A stretch of 64,000 nucleotides of DNA from Clavelina lepadiformis (lineage: Eukaryota; Chordata; Ascidiacea; Aplousobranchia; Clavelinidae), in the NCBI RefSeq assembly GCF_947623445.1, contig NC_135246.1:18645856-18709855 (forward strand), read 5' to 3'. A model generated the notes under the pieces. It worked only from the letters and a program-made list of their open reading frames with translations, was not told the origin of the DNA and ran no database searches. The position numbers and the translations under genes are program-made. Of this stretch, positions 49,544 through 62,954 are shown in pieces. Within the stretch, counting starts at the first letter, position 1. Each line of letters opens with the position of its first letter.

Positions 49544-52292
49544 CGTTGCAATAAAGTTATTCCAAACAACACTTTAAACACTCAAAACGTCATTCTCTAA
49601 GACAATTATTGTTTGAAAAATCTCTAAACACAGACTACACCTTCACCCACATCACATATTAGAGCTAACAAAAATAAAGCATGATCGGTATAGGCTACTT
49701 TTCAAACTGACTTATCTCTTGTGTGTAGAAGTTTGCTATCTAAATATCCAAACATTTATCCAGCAAGCGTTTACCATGTAATAACTAATAACATACATGC
49801 TAATTTCAAAGTAGCCAACACATCCTTGTTATTTGCTGACATGATAAAATATAACGCCATACGTCACGGGCCATGAACTCGTTGAGTGGGTGCATCGCAT
49901 TACGTCATGTGACGTATGTGTGGCCGTGAAGTCTTGCTGTTATGTGTAAAAGTGTAGTAGCGCAGTATTATCTATAACTATTCATGCAAATAGTTTGACT
50001 TTATTCGTGTAGTTTGAACACCGTTTCGCATCACAAAACGTAGGCAACTGCGTTAATCTTTATCCCGTTAAAATGAAAGTAAGAACGCTACATCTGTACT
50101 ACATGTGTTATACATGTACTACTGCTACATGTATAGTATTCCTACTGTATATCGCTACTATAATATTTATACTGTATGCAGGCTACCGCTGTACAAAAGC
50201 AATTAAGAAGTTTAATTAGAGTAACTAAAACAACATAAATTCTAAAGTTTAAATGTTCGCTCATCTAAATCCGAATATACAGTTAAAATTTCAAAACCGC
50301 CTTAAAGTTCGTCTTCTTTCTATAGTATAAAGCATTTTACCTTTCACGGTTGCGTTTACTTTTATATAGGCATACCCTATATATACTTCTCGTCAGCAGG
50401 ATCGAGCTATTTGCTTTGCATATCATAGACCCGGTTGGATGCATTTCATTCGTTTATCAATTAATCATTTACAGGTCGTCTAAAACACGCCTGCAGTTGA
50501 TCTTCATCATACACAAGTGTATTTACAAAAAAACAAACAAGAAGTTTCATGAAATTTCACGGTGGTTCAAACCGTCCAACACGACCATTGTCATACAAGT
50601 ATCATTTTTCCTTCAACCAACGTTCTTTACATCTCCGAAAATTGGGGTAGAATGAGGGAATAGTTATTAATATGGTTGATATTCTTGTGCTGATCTTAGG
50701 TGCAGACAGGGATTTTTCAAGCAGCTCTTCCTGTATGTAACAATGGTTTACAAATTTTAGCACAATGTGATATTGTTATGTAATGTGATGTGATGTTTTT
50801 TAGTCGAAAGCCAGTTTATGGCATACATATATACTGATGATTAATTTTTAAATAAAAAAAACGATAGTTTAAGCCTAAACCATTTGTCTTAATTCCAATT
50901 TTTTGAAAGAATGCTTATTTATAGCTTACTCTGGTTGGAGGGTTAATACGAAGAGGCTCTTCGCCGATGTTACTGACTGTTTCATCGTCACTGGAGGGTC
51001 GGCGATGGCCTGATCCCAACTAAAGCTCAAGACTGCCTGTCGAACTAGAAAATAGGTTAACGTTGGCAAACCATTTTGCCTGTTAGTGTTATAGTTTATC
51101 ATGTACGTAAACATCTCACTTAATTTCCCGCAAGGGCATTTCATTTGACGCTGAGTAACCGAAAATTGATAAACAAAGATTACAGAAGTGATTGAATTGC
51201 ACCCCTAACGGCTCCCAAAAATAGTGAAATAGTTTTCATTGTATAAACTATAGTCACTTCATTCCGTCCGAAACAAAACGTTGAGTTGAAATTAATCTGT
51301 GCCATAATACTTAGATACTTTGGTTTAAATGCCGATGCCGGTAAGTGTGCCAGCTAATATGATGTGGATTCAAATACAACAATCCTTATCTTTTCCATTT
51401 CTCCGCCTGGTGCCAGGAGAGAGCTTAAACATTTCAGCGCTTAAACAATCAATTCAGCTTCAATCTATGTTGGGTCGTTTTTATCAATGTTTATTTTTAA
51501 ACGTTCGACAAAAGTGCTTTACGCAAAGGTCAACAAAAAACTGCATGAGTGCTTGAAACAAATAACCTATATAAGCTACTTCTTGTTAAAACATAAGGAT
51601 TGTTCAAACGAAGTGTCTACTAGTCTATTTGTCAGCCTAACAGTACAATAGTTAATTACCTGCCTTCCCAAATCATAAAGTAATCATTATATTTAATAAG
51701 TATTAACGCTACTTAAAAGTAAAGTCAACAACATTACGCATTGTAATACAATAATCTAACTCGCTAATTTCCAAATTTCATCCTAATCCAGGTTTAAATT
51801 GTATTTTGCAACAACTCTCCCAACTTAGCTGCTTTATTTAAAGCGTTGCTTACTGTATAATGATTGCAGAATTGAAGCTCTACGAAAATTGGCATTTACC
51901 GGTATAACAAAGACCGTTGAATAACATGTGCATGCTTCAGCCTAGCAAGTAGCCTATTTCCTTTCCAACAAACTGTATTGGTTGTTATTGGCCTTTTACT
52001 TTACAATTGCTGCCAGTGTCCTTAGATTTTTATTGTTTGTTGTTCTCCGCATACATATAAAAATATTAAATTAATCAATTACAAATAATAAATATTGTAT
52101 TATCTCAATTAACAATTTCGGCAACTAATACGTAGAAGGGTAGGTATATTTATGAGTATGAATAATCACGTTAGTTGATAAATAGATATTTGAATTGCTT
52201 GACCACCAAATTATAAATTCGAGAGAAAATTAAATAAAAAAACGAAAATAAAACAATGAAAGAGCAAAATTAAACAATAAGTTGAAGCCAAA
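49544..52292. other. Spacer between array genes 2 and 3
   Basis: About 2.7 kb. One possible orphan exon on the minus strand (about 51022-50938) is bounded by CTTTAG and GTAAGC and reads RRPSSDDETVSNIGEEPLR, like the polar linkers of the array, but no RING or SH2 exon accompanies it. Nothing else supported. Confidence 0.4.
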
Positions 52293-53905
52293 TCAACGAT
52301 TGAAAGGTTTCGAGAGGAAAATGCTTTTCCCATTAATAGGATGATTCTTGTAACATTCGAACAGCTGTTCAAGCTCTATAAACCACTTCCGAGTGCTCTC
52401 AAAACCCCACCCACGGCTGGTCTCATCGTAGATCAGCTTAAAGTGCATGATTTTCGTCGTTGTTTTGAGTGAGAGAGAATAAACTCCGTCCTGTGCAAGC
52501 AACAACATCAATTTTTATAAGAATCACTTATGGTATGTCACGCTTAGTCCTACATTAACGCCATGTTTGGGGTAAAGGCCTACTTGTAACGCATTGAAAC
52601 AGCTCTGATTTGACCAATTTTATATTCTATTACCAGATGTATGCAAGTAGCATTTAGGTTCTACTGTAGAATGTATTATAGCACGATGATTTTCATGCGC
52701 GAAGTCATAGTGTATGTTATCTATAGTCCATTCGCTGTCATATGTGCTATTTATATATAGAGCTACACCAATCCTAATTTTAATTCTCTTTAGTAGTACG
52801 TTCACTTACTGGTCATCACGCGTAGTACATGCAAATCGTCTCAAATAATTCTATGTTCAACAAGGTACGCTCACCTTAGACTCGCTATCACGAAGAAGGA
52901 ATTCTCCGATCTTGGCAAATTTTTCCAACGTGTCCTCTGCCACGCGACGAGACATTCGACCGAAGTAATACGACCTCCCCTGTAAAGCATATTTCCCAGA
53001 GCTCTGTGTCTTTGGTGCCAGGGCTGGGTTGCTTCTTTTCTCACTTGAAAGAGGATGAGAGATGAAGTAATTTGGAAGTTGCTCGGAAGATGAGGATTCG
53101 CGAGGAAAACCAGGAGGACTAATTGAGTGGAGTGGTGGAGCCGAGGGAACAAAAGACGTCGATGCGTCTTTTAAAAGCTGAAGATTTTTCATGATCATTT
53201 ATAGTTAAATGTTGTAGTTGTAATGTAGTATAGGAAAAAAAAATTGTCAAAACTGTTTCCTTAATCCGAGGAAATTAAACTAGAAATTAAATCGATGCAA
53301 CGAAAGTTACTTCATAGTCGGATTGATCCTTAACACCGAGGTTCTTCAGCTTCTCGATGACATTTTCTAGTGTTCTATTGCGGGAAATACCCTCTACGCC
53401 GCTGTTGTCCAACCTAACATCGGTGCGACAATTCGGACATCTGTGTGGAAAGTTTAGGTAATTGTTACTGAAAACCTTACGCACGAATCAGGGACTTTGT
53501 TTGCAAAAAAACTTTACAGGGAAAAAACTTTGTCTGCTTTACATATTATTGGCAGTTACAGAATATATTTCCAATTACGATACGCGGTAAAGTTAAGAGA
53601 GACATATTTGTTCCGTTCCCCTTGAAAATATGTTACCATAACGCTTAAAATTTTTAACAGAATTACAATTACTTTCTTTAAATACTTATATATTCTGTCA
53701 TCATTTGATTATATTATTACAATTTTTTTTAGCTTTGTACTTATCATTGTACAAATTCATACTGAAAATAACTCTGTGGACTTTGAACAATCTTCAACAG
53801 ACAGAGTTGGCAGAAGTTGTGTCCGCACTGCAGCATACGAATCGGGTTTCTCAAAAATTCCAAACATATAGAACAAACGATCTCTTCTTCAATTACAGAC
53901 GCCAT
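52293..53905 (-). CDS. RING-SH2 protein 3 of the array
   Basis: Exons 53905-53763 (143 nt), 53440-53311, 53177-52875, 52490-52293; all joins in phase, about 257 residues. RING: MASVIEEEIVCSICLEFL, RMLQCGHNFCQLCL, CPNCRTDVRL, then [13 protein letters not shown]. Exon 3 holds a Pro/Ser-rich linker (SAPPLHSISPPGFPRESSSS) and the first SH2 half: YYFGRMSRRVAEDTLEKF and EFLLRDSESK. The final exon gives the second half: GVYSLSLKTTTKIMHFKLIY. The first aromatic of the SH2 is Tyr, where Trp is usual. The phosphate-binding Arg and strand-D His are kept. The SH2 intron is phase 0, directly after the FLVR-type segment, as in the sister genes. Confidence 0.87.
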
Positions 53906-54984
53906 AGCAGTGAATCAATTTATCAAACATGAAAGTGATTCGATACAACACAACCACTGTATACCTGCTGCTCAGTTTGCTATTTATCAAAGTTGCGTGA
54001 GGTTGATTAGAACCAATGTTCTTCCTAACTTTTAGCTGAGGCTATGCGCATACTCCTGTTGTTGGGCAGCTTGTAACCCAGTGTCTGCGCAATGTGTGCG
54101 TGCATGTATGTTAGTAAGCTTAGGTTTCATAAATATTTACATGTATTGTAGCTGACAGGGTTTTTGCAAACCTCTTGTATAAGCTCAGAGAGGACGTTGA
54201 TTAGAATTACTTTTAGAGTCTAGACAGTCTCCAATCACAACTACACTTACATAAATTTTTATGGTGCTGCGTTTGTCATTTTTCATTTTATTTTGCTGCA
54301 TTTTATAAAACAAAAGTATGAACAGAAAACAAAACTGCAGCTAGCCAACCTTAACTTTATCTACCTCCAAGATAGTTCATTTCACATCACACACCAAATA
54401 ACTGCAGATACAAGCTGTTAATTCACTTTATCGTTGTTAAATGTTTTTATTTTGAAACTGTCACTACAATTCCTTCAATTTTTGTAATGTAGAGTTTTGT
54501 TTTTATTTTTGCGTTGCTTAACAGAAGTGCAACGTGCTATATGCCTAACCTAATGAACTGAAACTTATGAATTCTATTGTCAACCAAACACTTCAATTCT
54601 TCGCCAAGCGATTGTAGTAATTTATTAACAAGGTATTTTATACCTCGCAAGCACAATATCGAGAATAAATATTTGCAACCAAGTGCACTGTTGTTTACCA
54701 ACGATTCAAAAGAGTTCTTAATACAGTATGGTCAATCAATACCTGGATATGTTTTGAAATGATTTTATAGATTCTATTACTTATGTTAGCAATCTAACTT
54801 CACAAATCTGTAAATAATTTATCAGTTTGCTCGCCGTTTGAAAACGTAAAGCATATGCCTCATTGCTGAAAATTACAGAAAATAAATAAAAAGCAAAATA
54901 TAAATTTTTAAACATTTCGGGGCACATTTCGTCAATCTGTACTTCATAATTTAACACAGTTGCTTGAATACATTCTACTATATA
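53906..54984. other. Spacer between array genes 3 and 4
   Basis: About 1.1 kb, AT-rich, with no supported gene or element. Confidence 0.5.
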
Positions 54985-56704
54985 CTATCTCGAGGCTAAA
55001 AGAGGTTTTGTCAATGAAAGTTTCTTATGACTTCCGGATAAACTTATTTTATTTTCAGTTAATCTGTCGACCAGAGCTGCCATACTCTGAAACTCCATTT
55101 CCCCCATTTTCCAATTTCCATTTCTGGGCTCCTGGACTACCTTGATGTGTATCATGCCGGAAGGTGCCCGTGCGGACAAACAATACTGACCAGGCTGGTA
55201 AGACAAAAATACCAAAATAATTTTCCCGATAAATTTAAAAATTTTTGGTATTTTAATTAATAAAGTAACTGATAACATGCATTGAATGCCAATTAAGAGG
55301 AAGTCCATAGATTTCACCCTACATATGGAGGCAAATGCGGCGTATGAAGCATTTAAGTTTTTGTTTATGAAGTTGCAGTAAAGTTTTACAAAAACTTACA
55401 CCACTTCCGGAATCGCGGATGAGAAATTCTCCGTTTTTCGCACGATCCTTCAGGATGCTTTCCGCTTTTACTCGGTCCAAATTCTCAAAGTAGCACGTCA
55501 GGTCTCGCACGCCGCCACCAAGCGGCGTTTGAGCCGGCTGGACAGATGGGAGATCCTGCTGGCCCAGTTGAACCGGTAGTAGGGATGTGGGTTGGAATTC
55601 GGTTTGTAAGATAACAGGAGAAGCTAAAAACTTGTCAGGCTTTGGAGGCACAGGAGGAGCGGGAAGAGGAATCCTTTGCTTGGGATTGGGAGTTTTAGGA
55701 TCTGTATTTCTCCGAGTAAGCGGCTGTAGGCGAATAGGAGTAGGAGCCAGGGAAGAGGACCGGCGATTCGGAGTGGCAGGATGACTAAGTCCGGAATGTG
55801 GGTGAGGAAGAACAAGCGGATTCGCGGCAGAAGTCGGAGCAAAAGACGTTGCTGAAATTTTTGGTGGAATTGCCGGAGGTTTTTTCTACAACATCGGTCA
55901 GAAAAAAACAAAATGGTCAAAATATTGTATATTGTTTAAATCATAGCATTGGTAAAATTATTTTCTGACAGTTTCTTGAGGTGACGAAAACAATTTTAGA
56001 TGACAAGTTCGATTTACCCACCACAGAATTCTTTCGTTCTTCTTCCGCCTTTTGCTCCAATTTTTCGATGACGTTTTCCAATGTCCTATTGCGAGGAATC
56101 TCTTCCACCTTAGAGTAGTCGGCACCGATGGAATTACGACAAGTAGGACATCTGTAATGGTTTTATGATTAATCCAATAAAAATAGCCCTCCTTCAAGGA
56201 AGGGAACAGGATATATCTGTGTTTATAGGTATACGCAAGGAAAGAGTTTTAAAGTAGTCGCAAATTTTAATTGACCCTTCATCTCTTAGAAAGCATTACA
56301 ATCATACCTTAATGTATTATGTATCCTTGCAAAACCCTATTCATGGACATTTTTAGCCTTTACCATTCTACCGTTCTTTCTAACATAATCAGTTTCAGTG
56401 TCATAATAGTCTAAACTAAGTGCAAAAAACTTGGCAGTTTGGCAAATTGCAGTTTGTTCACTTCAGAAGGTGCTTCTAGGCTTAAATATTTAATAGTTTT
56501 TCGCAACTCGCAACCCCACAGAGGTAAAAATAACTACTTCAGGTAACGAAATTGTACTTACCGCGCATCTTTCTTGGAACTTTTACAAAGCTCCAGCAAG
56601 CAAACTTGACAGATGTTGTGACCACACGACAACATTCGAATAGGTTTGCTCAGAATCTCCAAGCATATTGGACACGTGACTTCGTCTTCTATGACAGAAG
56701 CCAT
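54985..56704 (-). CDS. RING-SH2 protein 4 of the array, long Pro-rich linker
   Basis: Exons 56704-56562 (143 nt), 56151-56022, 55885-55400, 55194-54985; phases agree, about 322 residues. RING: MASVIEDEVTCPICLEIL, RMLSCGHNICQVCL, RCPTCRNSIG, then [20 protein letters not shown]. Exon 3 begins KKPPAIPPK and carries about 115 residues rich in Pro (PNPKQRIPLPAPPVPPKPDK), which contain several SH3-ligand-like PxxP motifs with flanking Lys. The SH2 starts CYFENLDRVKAESILKD, has EFLIRDSGSG, and after the phase-0 intron continues PGQYCLSARAPSGMIHIKVV. The usual Trp at the SH2 start is missing (TCYFE). The long Pro-rich linker could recruit SH3 proteins; this is inference. Confidence 0.87.
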
Positions 56705-58338
56705 TTACATTGCTTCATAGACCAGCCGATTGATGCCAATGATTATGCTTAAATGTATGTCTGCAGTGTACTATTAAACACACACTTCACTGCTTGTTCT
56801 TACTGTAGGCTACAGTAATATGACAAACGTTCATAAGGATTTTATAAAGCACCACAGCTTATAAAAGATAGACTACTTTTATCTGTACTTCATAGCTTCT
56901 GTTATCTTTTCAATTCAAGTTAAGGCAAACACAAAGCTGATTTGTTGACAGCGCTTTTGTTAAAGAACTGAGCCACTCACTTTCAGACGCTAAAAATAAA
57001 AACGATCAACAACGTCATAAACATTTGGATATGACTCGTCACCATTGTTCCGTATCACCAACTACGACCCTACAGCAAGCTACAGTGCGGCTGTGTAAGC
57101 TGTGTAATTGTCCGAAGCCGTTGTTGGAACGGTACCTTGTTAGACATAATGTTGAATGAACAAAGAATGTAAAGAAAAGTAAACAAGGAAAGAGCAAATA
57201 CGAGCTGTTTGCGCGCGACACACGCCCAAGGTGGTTGGCTTTATAAGTACAAGATACAGTTCACAGCAACGTGCTGAATACCAACTCAAATAAAGCACCA
57301 GGAGCATGCCAATGTTGGTAATGCGAAAATTTGAACTAGAGTGGTTGAAAATGTTTGCAGTTGCCCGCAAAATTTATTGCCATGTAGGCTATAACAGCCA
57401 AAATGCCCATTTTATCGGTAGGTATTAAATGAGATTAAATCACATTGTGCCCTCATTAACATGAAGCATTGTCACATGTTGATGAAGCATTAAGTTAGAC
57501 AGTTCAGTTCAATGGATCAGGCAGTTCAAAGTTTTCTTTTGTTTCGAACTCTTTTTCAAGCAATGGGCGTCTAATTTAAATGATGTAATACGTAGTTTTA
57601 ACAATCGCACGTGGATAACTGCAGCACTCGGATATAACTTTTGAACAGTTTCAACCAAATTGCTTTATATTCTGACTTTCCACTTGCACTTTTACAACAA
57701 CGTAATGCTCACGTGGCTTCCTAGGAAAAACTTACCCTACTTAATGCTGCGCATTCTACGAAATTTTAAAACATCATCTGTATATTATATACTGTGTTTA
57801 TTTATGTAGAAATTATAGTTTTAACTTTAGAAATATTCGCTGTACCCTTAGTCTCAATGAACAATGCGGTAGGTCACGCAGTTAATAACTGCAGTTGTTT
57901 GAAAGCAGCAACAAGTTACAACAACACGAAGATAAATAGAGTTGTTTTACCAGCGATTGTTGGCTAGAATCACATTTTATATATGCGTGTAAAACTTTTT
58001 ATTAGTCTCCTAAACTTTTACCCATCATGAGAGATTTGCATAATACTTCTCATCACTCATCAGGTACTAACCATGTTGTTTTGTTTGGATCGTGAGGTTA
58101 GACTCAAATATTTATCGGTTCAACCTTTCGCAGAAATAAATCTATTTTGAGTTTTGTTATTTGTATAAGACGACCTGAAACTGAATTCTTGGTATTTTGA
58201 AGGGATAACACTCATGATGATTCAGCGAAGTAATATGTTTACATCAGAGCAACAGAACTAAATCTATGAGAAGTCAGCAACAGAACTCAATATATGTGAA
58301 GTCATTTTGCTTTGACCCGATAGTTTTCCATTAAAATA

Positions 58339-58961
58339 CAGTCGAATCCGCTTAATTCGGACACCGGATAACCCGGACAACCGCTTTATTCGGCCAAAAT
58401 GCTCGGGAACGGAACAAAAGTAAAAATTGAATGTAAAAAACTCCTGTTAATTCGGACAATTCTCCGCTTAATTCGGACACGTGTTGGCAATTCCTATCGT
58501 TAGGTTATGAGTTTATGACACAATAAACAGTACTTCGTTCGTTTTAACACAAGATGCAATTGCATTATGAGTGATGATGGTGAAACAATGACGATCCATG
58601 CAGTAACAATCGACAATAAACTCATATAACGCCGCGCCAATTTCATAGTCGCTTTTACTTCGGTACAATTGCGTCCATCTTGTAGAACAGAATGGTACAG
58701 CAAAGTTTAGCAGAAAAATTGAAATTGCTTACTAAAGTAAACGAAGACGTTTTATGCGATCAGTGCCAATTACTGCAGTATAGCCCAGGTGCAATTCATT
58801 TATTACGCAACACTGCAGTATTTTAATTGCGTTGTCTGCCTTTACGCATGACCATGAAACGAACAATTGATTTTCCGCTTAATTCGGACAAAGCCGTTTC
58901 TCCGCTTAATTCGGCCAAAAGTGAGCGGAACCAAAGTGTCCGAATTAAGCGGAGTCGACTG
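58339..58961. mobile_element. Pogo/Tigger-type (Tc1-mariner superfamily) MITE, 623 bp
   Basis: Ends CAGTCGAATCCGCTTAATTC and GAATTAAGCGGAGTCGACTG are inverted repeats (one or two mismatches) with a TA on each side (58337-58338, 58962-58963). The motif CCGCTTAATTCGG recurs several times inside, in both orientations. No coding capacity. Confidence 0.92.
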
Positions 58962-59076
58962 TACCTACAAAAATGACCCTTATAATTGACAGAGTTATTG
59001 CCAAAGTACGGACAGTCCAGGTTAACCTTATACTAATATGGTCCGTCTCAATGTTTCCCAAAATATTTATCTATGC

Positions 59077-59472
59077 CAGTGGTGGGCAAACTGCGGCTCT
59101 CCGGCATGTTTTTTGTTGCTCTTCTAGTACGTCGAATTGTAAATTTCCAAAAAAATTGTAAAGGCTACCAAGAGTACCGTTTATGAACGTTTCTCCGTTT
59201 TTCTTTTCTTTATTTAGGTCAGCATTTCGTTTATGACGTAACAGTAGACATAGAATCCGAAGAGTTAGTTAACAGCAAGTCAACGCAATTTCATTGCTAA
59301 GACAGTAAGCTTTAGCTCAGTTTAGTCTACTTAAATACACTGCAAAACGAAAACGATGACATCTAATGCTAATGCATTATTTACCGTTTTTGTATTGAAA
59401 TAATTTTGAGGTTCTCTGGTACTTGTATTTTCTGCAAATGGCTCTTCCATTGAATACATTTGCCCAACTCTT
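59077..59472. mobile_element. hAT-like MITE, 396 bp
   Basis: Left end CAGTGGTGGGCAAACTGCGG; right end TTTGCCCAACTCTT is an imperfect inverted match. It is flanked by the 8-bp duplication ATCTATGC (59069-59076, 59473-59480). Confidence 0.8.
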
Positions 59473-60058
59473 ATCTATGCAGAGAGAAAGTGACTATTAA
59501 TGTCGGTTTTAACTGAATTTTTAGATTAATATCCTGCAGCTACAAGTCTATGGCTCTTTTCTTTATTCTCTCTCCTTCATGTATTCTTTGTATACATTTA
59601 GGTTTGGTCTAACATAAAGTATTTATAATATTTATTTATATAATTTATATAACGTAAAGACCAGATCAAATATTTTTAACGGGAACCAAAAGAGGAATAT
59701 AATTATTTGGCAAAAGAAATCTGGTCAACGGAAGAAGTATAAAAACATGAAAGCAAGAACGTTTAAATGTTTGTGGTAAGAGCTGAAGCTAGGAAAAGGA
59801 AAAGGTTTGAAAGCGATGATTTTACGGCGTTTTCATTACAAAAAGCAAAAACCAATATATTTTAAAGCATACTCAACAGAAACGGAATATATTAACCGGA
59901 TGTTGAAACACAAAAATTATTGAAATGTATCCGGTACATTATTGGTACGCATTTGTGCTATACCTATTCTATGTACATATGTGAACGTTTATAGTTGATC
60001 AAAATATTTACTTTCGTTGATATGATCAAACAGTCGTCCCTAAATTTCTAGCTCTCTA

Positions 60059-60082
60059 ATTTGCATATTTGCATATTTGCAT
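60059..60082. promoter_or_regulatory. Three abutting perfect octamers (ATTTGCAT x3)
   Basis: ATTTGCAT, the consensus POU/Oct binding site, occurs three times with no spacer in the gap upstream of the RING-SH2 gene at 54985-56704. A 24-bp perfect array could be a POU-factor site cluster or a chance short tandem repeat. Confidence 0.4.
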
Positions 60083-60777
60083 ATTCATGTTGACCGAAAC
60101 GTTTACAGCATATTAGGGCTAAGTAGCAGATTTTAAATTTACATATTGGGAACGAATGTGAACATGAAAAGCACATATGGCAATGAATCATCACCACGTT
60201 GCCATAGTTACCATGACGTAGACAAATTGCTAACGCGTAGGTAATAACTTATGCGTATATATGCAAAAGCTTTACCAATCTATTCTCAAATGATGAATGT
60301 GCTTGCAAATCATGCACACGTTACTATAAACTGCGTCGGTGTAATTTGGTATTGCGATACGCGTTGATCGAAGTGAACTTTGACTCCTACATACGGCCCC
60401 TTCTATAGAATACGAATCTAACAAATTTAATGTAGTTATTAATTGTTATATCATTGACGTTTTTGTTAAAAGTTTTTGCGATATGGAGAAAAGAATTTCT
60501 ATTCTGGTAAGACAGTTTCTATTTCCGGTAAATGCGAGTAATTCTTAATCACTCTTGAAAAAGCCCCTGTAGAAAATGTAGGCTCTGGAATCCCCGAATT
60601 GCAACTACAACCAAGACGTTCCTAAAACGCATTATGATGCAATTTATCGTGAGTCATGATTTATTTATTTATTAAGTGATGTAGTACTCATGAAAAGCAC
60701 CAAAATCAACTTGTGGCTTCTAACGTTTTACAAATAGCAAACTTTGTTTTTTAATTGCAACTTTTTCCAAGATAATG

Positions 60778-60882
60778 ATCGCCCTGAATTTAGTCCACGA
60801 TTGATTGATTGATTGATGATTCATTGATTGATTGATGGTTGATTGATTGATTTCCCACGATTGCCCTGAAATTAGTCCACGT
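60778..60882. repeat. TTGA-type simple repeat between direct repeats
   Basis: A GATT/ATTG tetranucleotide run (about 60799-60852) is bounded on both sides by near-identical copies of CCCTGAATTTAGTCCACG. Confidence 0.8.
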
Positions 60883-60963
60883 TTTATCGATGTTAATTGC
60901 GGCCACGATTTGAATTCGAGGGACATCCACAGACAAGCATTTTTCCGCGTTTTCTTTAACAAT

Positions 60964-62219
60964 TCAATATCGTCTTCTGAATGGCTTTATTAAGACGAGG
61001 GTTTCGTTTTTTAGAAGGGATTGCTTTTTGAAACATCCCAGGAAAAATTCAACGGAGTGGTATTCATGCGTTCCAACTTTCCAAATGTCTTTTTTTGAGT
61101 CAAACGACATCACAAAATGTACTGTTCTTACTGAGCCTCGAACGGAAAGAGCGAAGTGGCAGTGCTAAAAACAAATGACTAAATGTTATTGAACTTCCTT
61201 GGATTTTTGAAGCGTAATTATGTCATAAAAAGCTTTTCAGGTATACGGCCAACATTTTGGGGAAATGGATTCGCGAATTTGTTATCCTTTAAAATTAAAA
61301 GAAACCCATAAAGAACAGTTTAGAAATTTTTGCCTGAAAAGCAATATCACTTACAATATCCTGACATTAATCTAACTTGACGATATCAAAACAGTAAGTA
61401 AAGGTATTTTGCAACATAGTCACCTTTGATTCGCTCTTGCGCACAATGAAATCTCCAACCTGTCCTTGCTTCGTCAGTAAATCGTTGGCTTGTGCTCTGC
61501 TTAAGTCGCCAAAGTACCAAATCTTGCCATACAACGAGCTGGGACCGTTTGTAATCGCTGAAGGTGGCGGCGGAACGTTTTGTGGAGGCAGGGAAGGAAC
61601 TAGAGGAAGCTACGAGAAATATTTTCGAGAATGGTTTTCAAATAATTCTGACAAGTTTTCTAGCGATTAACTTAATAATTTAAATCTGACGTATTTTAAA
61701 TCGAACCGATATTTTGATATATCGATATATCGATACCGAAATCGATATTTAAAAGTCGTTGTAAGACTTCAATTCAACTCACCTTAATTTTGTCTTCAAG
61801 TAACGAAAATTTTCCGATTAAATTTTCTAAACTTCGATTTCGTGGAAATTCATTGATTCCTTTCGGAGTCATCCAAATTTTTTCTCGACAAGTTGGACAG
61901 CTGTAAATGACAAAGATGAAACGTATTTTAATGCCGGCAAAATGCATGCTGCAATATTTGTATCAATGGCTCACAGCTATGTAAACGCACTTTTAAACCT
62001 TCAAACTCTTTAAACGTAACTTTTAATGATCTCTAAATTCAACAGATTCCTCATCTCTTACCTAATTTCTGATAAGCGAAGTAACAAAAAACTTGCCAGA
62101 CATGATTGGCAGAAATTGTGACCGCACATCAACATACGAATCGGTGTTTTCAACACATCAAAGCATATTGGACATGTTACTTCGTCAAAGATTTCACGTG
62201 GCAACTTGCAGGTTTCCAT
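60964..62219 (-). CDS. RING-SH2 protein 5 of the array
   Basis: Exons 62219-62062 (158 nt), 61900-61783, 61609-61424, 61164-60964; all in phase, 220 residues, the smallest SH2-bearing member. RING: EVTCPICFDVLKTPIRMLMC, GHNFCQSCL, SCPTCREKIWM, then FPRNRSLENLIGK. A short Pro-rich linker (LPPQNVPPPPSA) leads to the SH2: IWYFGDLSRAQANDLLTK and DFIVRKSESK, then HFALSVRGSVRTVHFVMSF and HSVEFFLGCFKK. Here the canonical RDSE is RKSE: Arg is kept and Asp replaced by Lys, which should alter phosphate-loop chemistry. The last exon was found by homology to the sister genes, and its phase and splice acceptor (TTTTTAG) agree. Confidence 0.87.
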
Positions 62220-62954
62220 CGTAAGCAAGGCTTAGGTTGTCGCTGGTTTCATGGGTTTAAGTGTTATCGAAGTGTTATTTAAGTGTTATTTAACTTCAAT
62301 GCTATTAAACAATAGATTAGCTATAGGCTATAGTCACCCAGTGCTTATAAAAATGCTGCATTATAATGAAACATTTATGATGAATACTTAAGGCAAACCA
62401 CACACTTGTTTAACTTAGACACAGTTTACTATGCGCTTCTGTGCACGCACTTTGCATAGTTGCAGCCCTGTCTTTGACTGATTTCTTGTCTAATTTTACA
62501 ACACTGTTTAGCGCTCAGCAAGCTTGTTTGAAACTGAATGGTTACGTTGCGGTAACGGAGAGTTAGTTTCGCTTTGTTGCCTAAATACTTTCGCTTCTGC
62601 TTTGTTATAACAGAGCACTTGCATAACACTATACACATAATCAGGGGTCTGCATTCATTTTATGCACAATGTCTTGTGATGAAAAGCGTTATTGTGATGT
62701 CACGCGGAAGTAGGAACTATTGTACGTCATACTTTGCTCATCGGATAGAGAATGTATTGCAACACTTTGAAGCAACAGTTTTTTTGTGTTTTATTATGTC
62801 ATTACTGTTTAACACTATACCGCACGCAAGATATTTTGTTCAAATACATTCAAGCAGCATTGAACGAGACAACACCTTTTGTTTCTCTGTCTCTGCCCTT
62901 CACGAAACTGAAACATTCGCCTGGTCAAGGCTTATTGTAAGTTCTTTACATGAT
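62220..62954. other. Spacer between array genes 5 and 6
   Basis: 735 bp containing the upstream region of gene 5. A 132-codon plus-strand frame (62574-62972) runs through it without recognisable features and overlaps the end of gene 6 antisense. Confidence 0.5.

Larger units (their letters stand above)
56705..60963. other. Spacer between array genes 4 and 5
   Basis: About 4.3 kb holding two MITEs (58339-58961, 59077-59472), a triple octamer (60059-60082) and a TTGA-type simple repeat (60778-60882), listed separately. No array-type RING or SH2 exon was found, so no lost array member is visible here. Confidence 0.55.
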
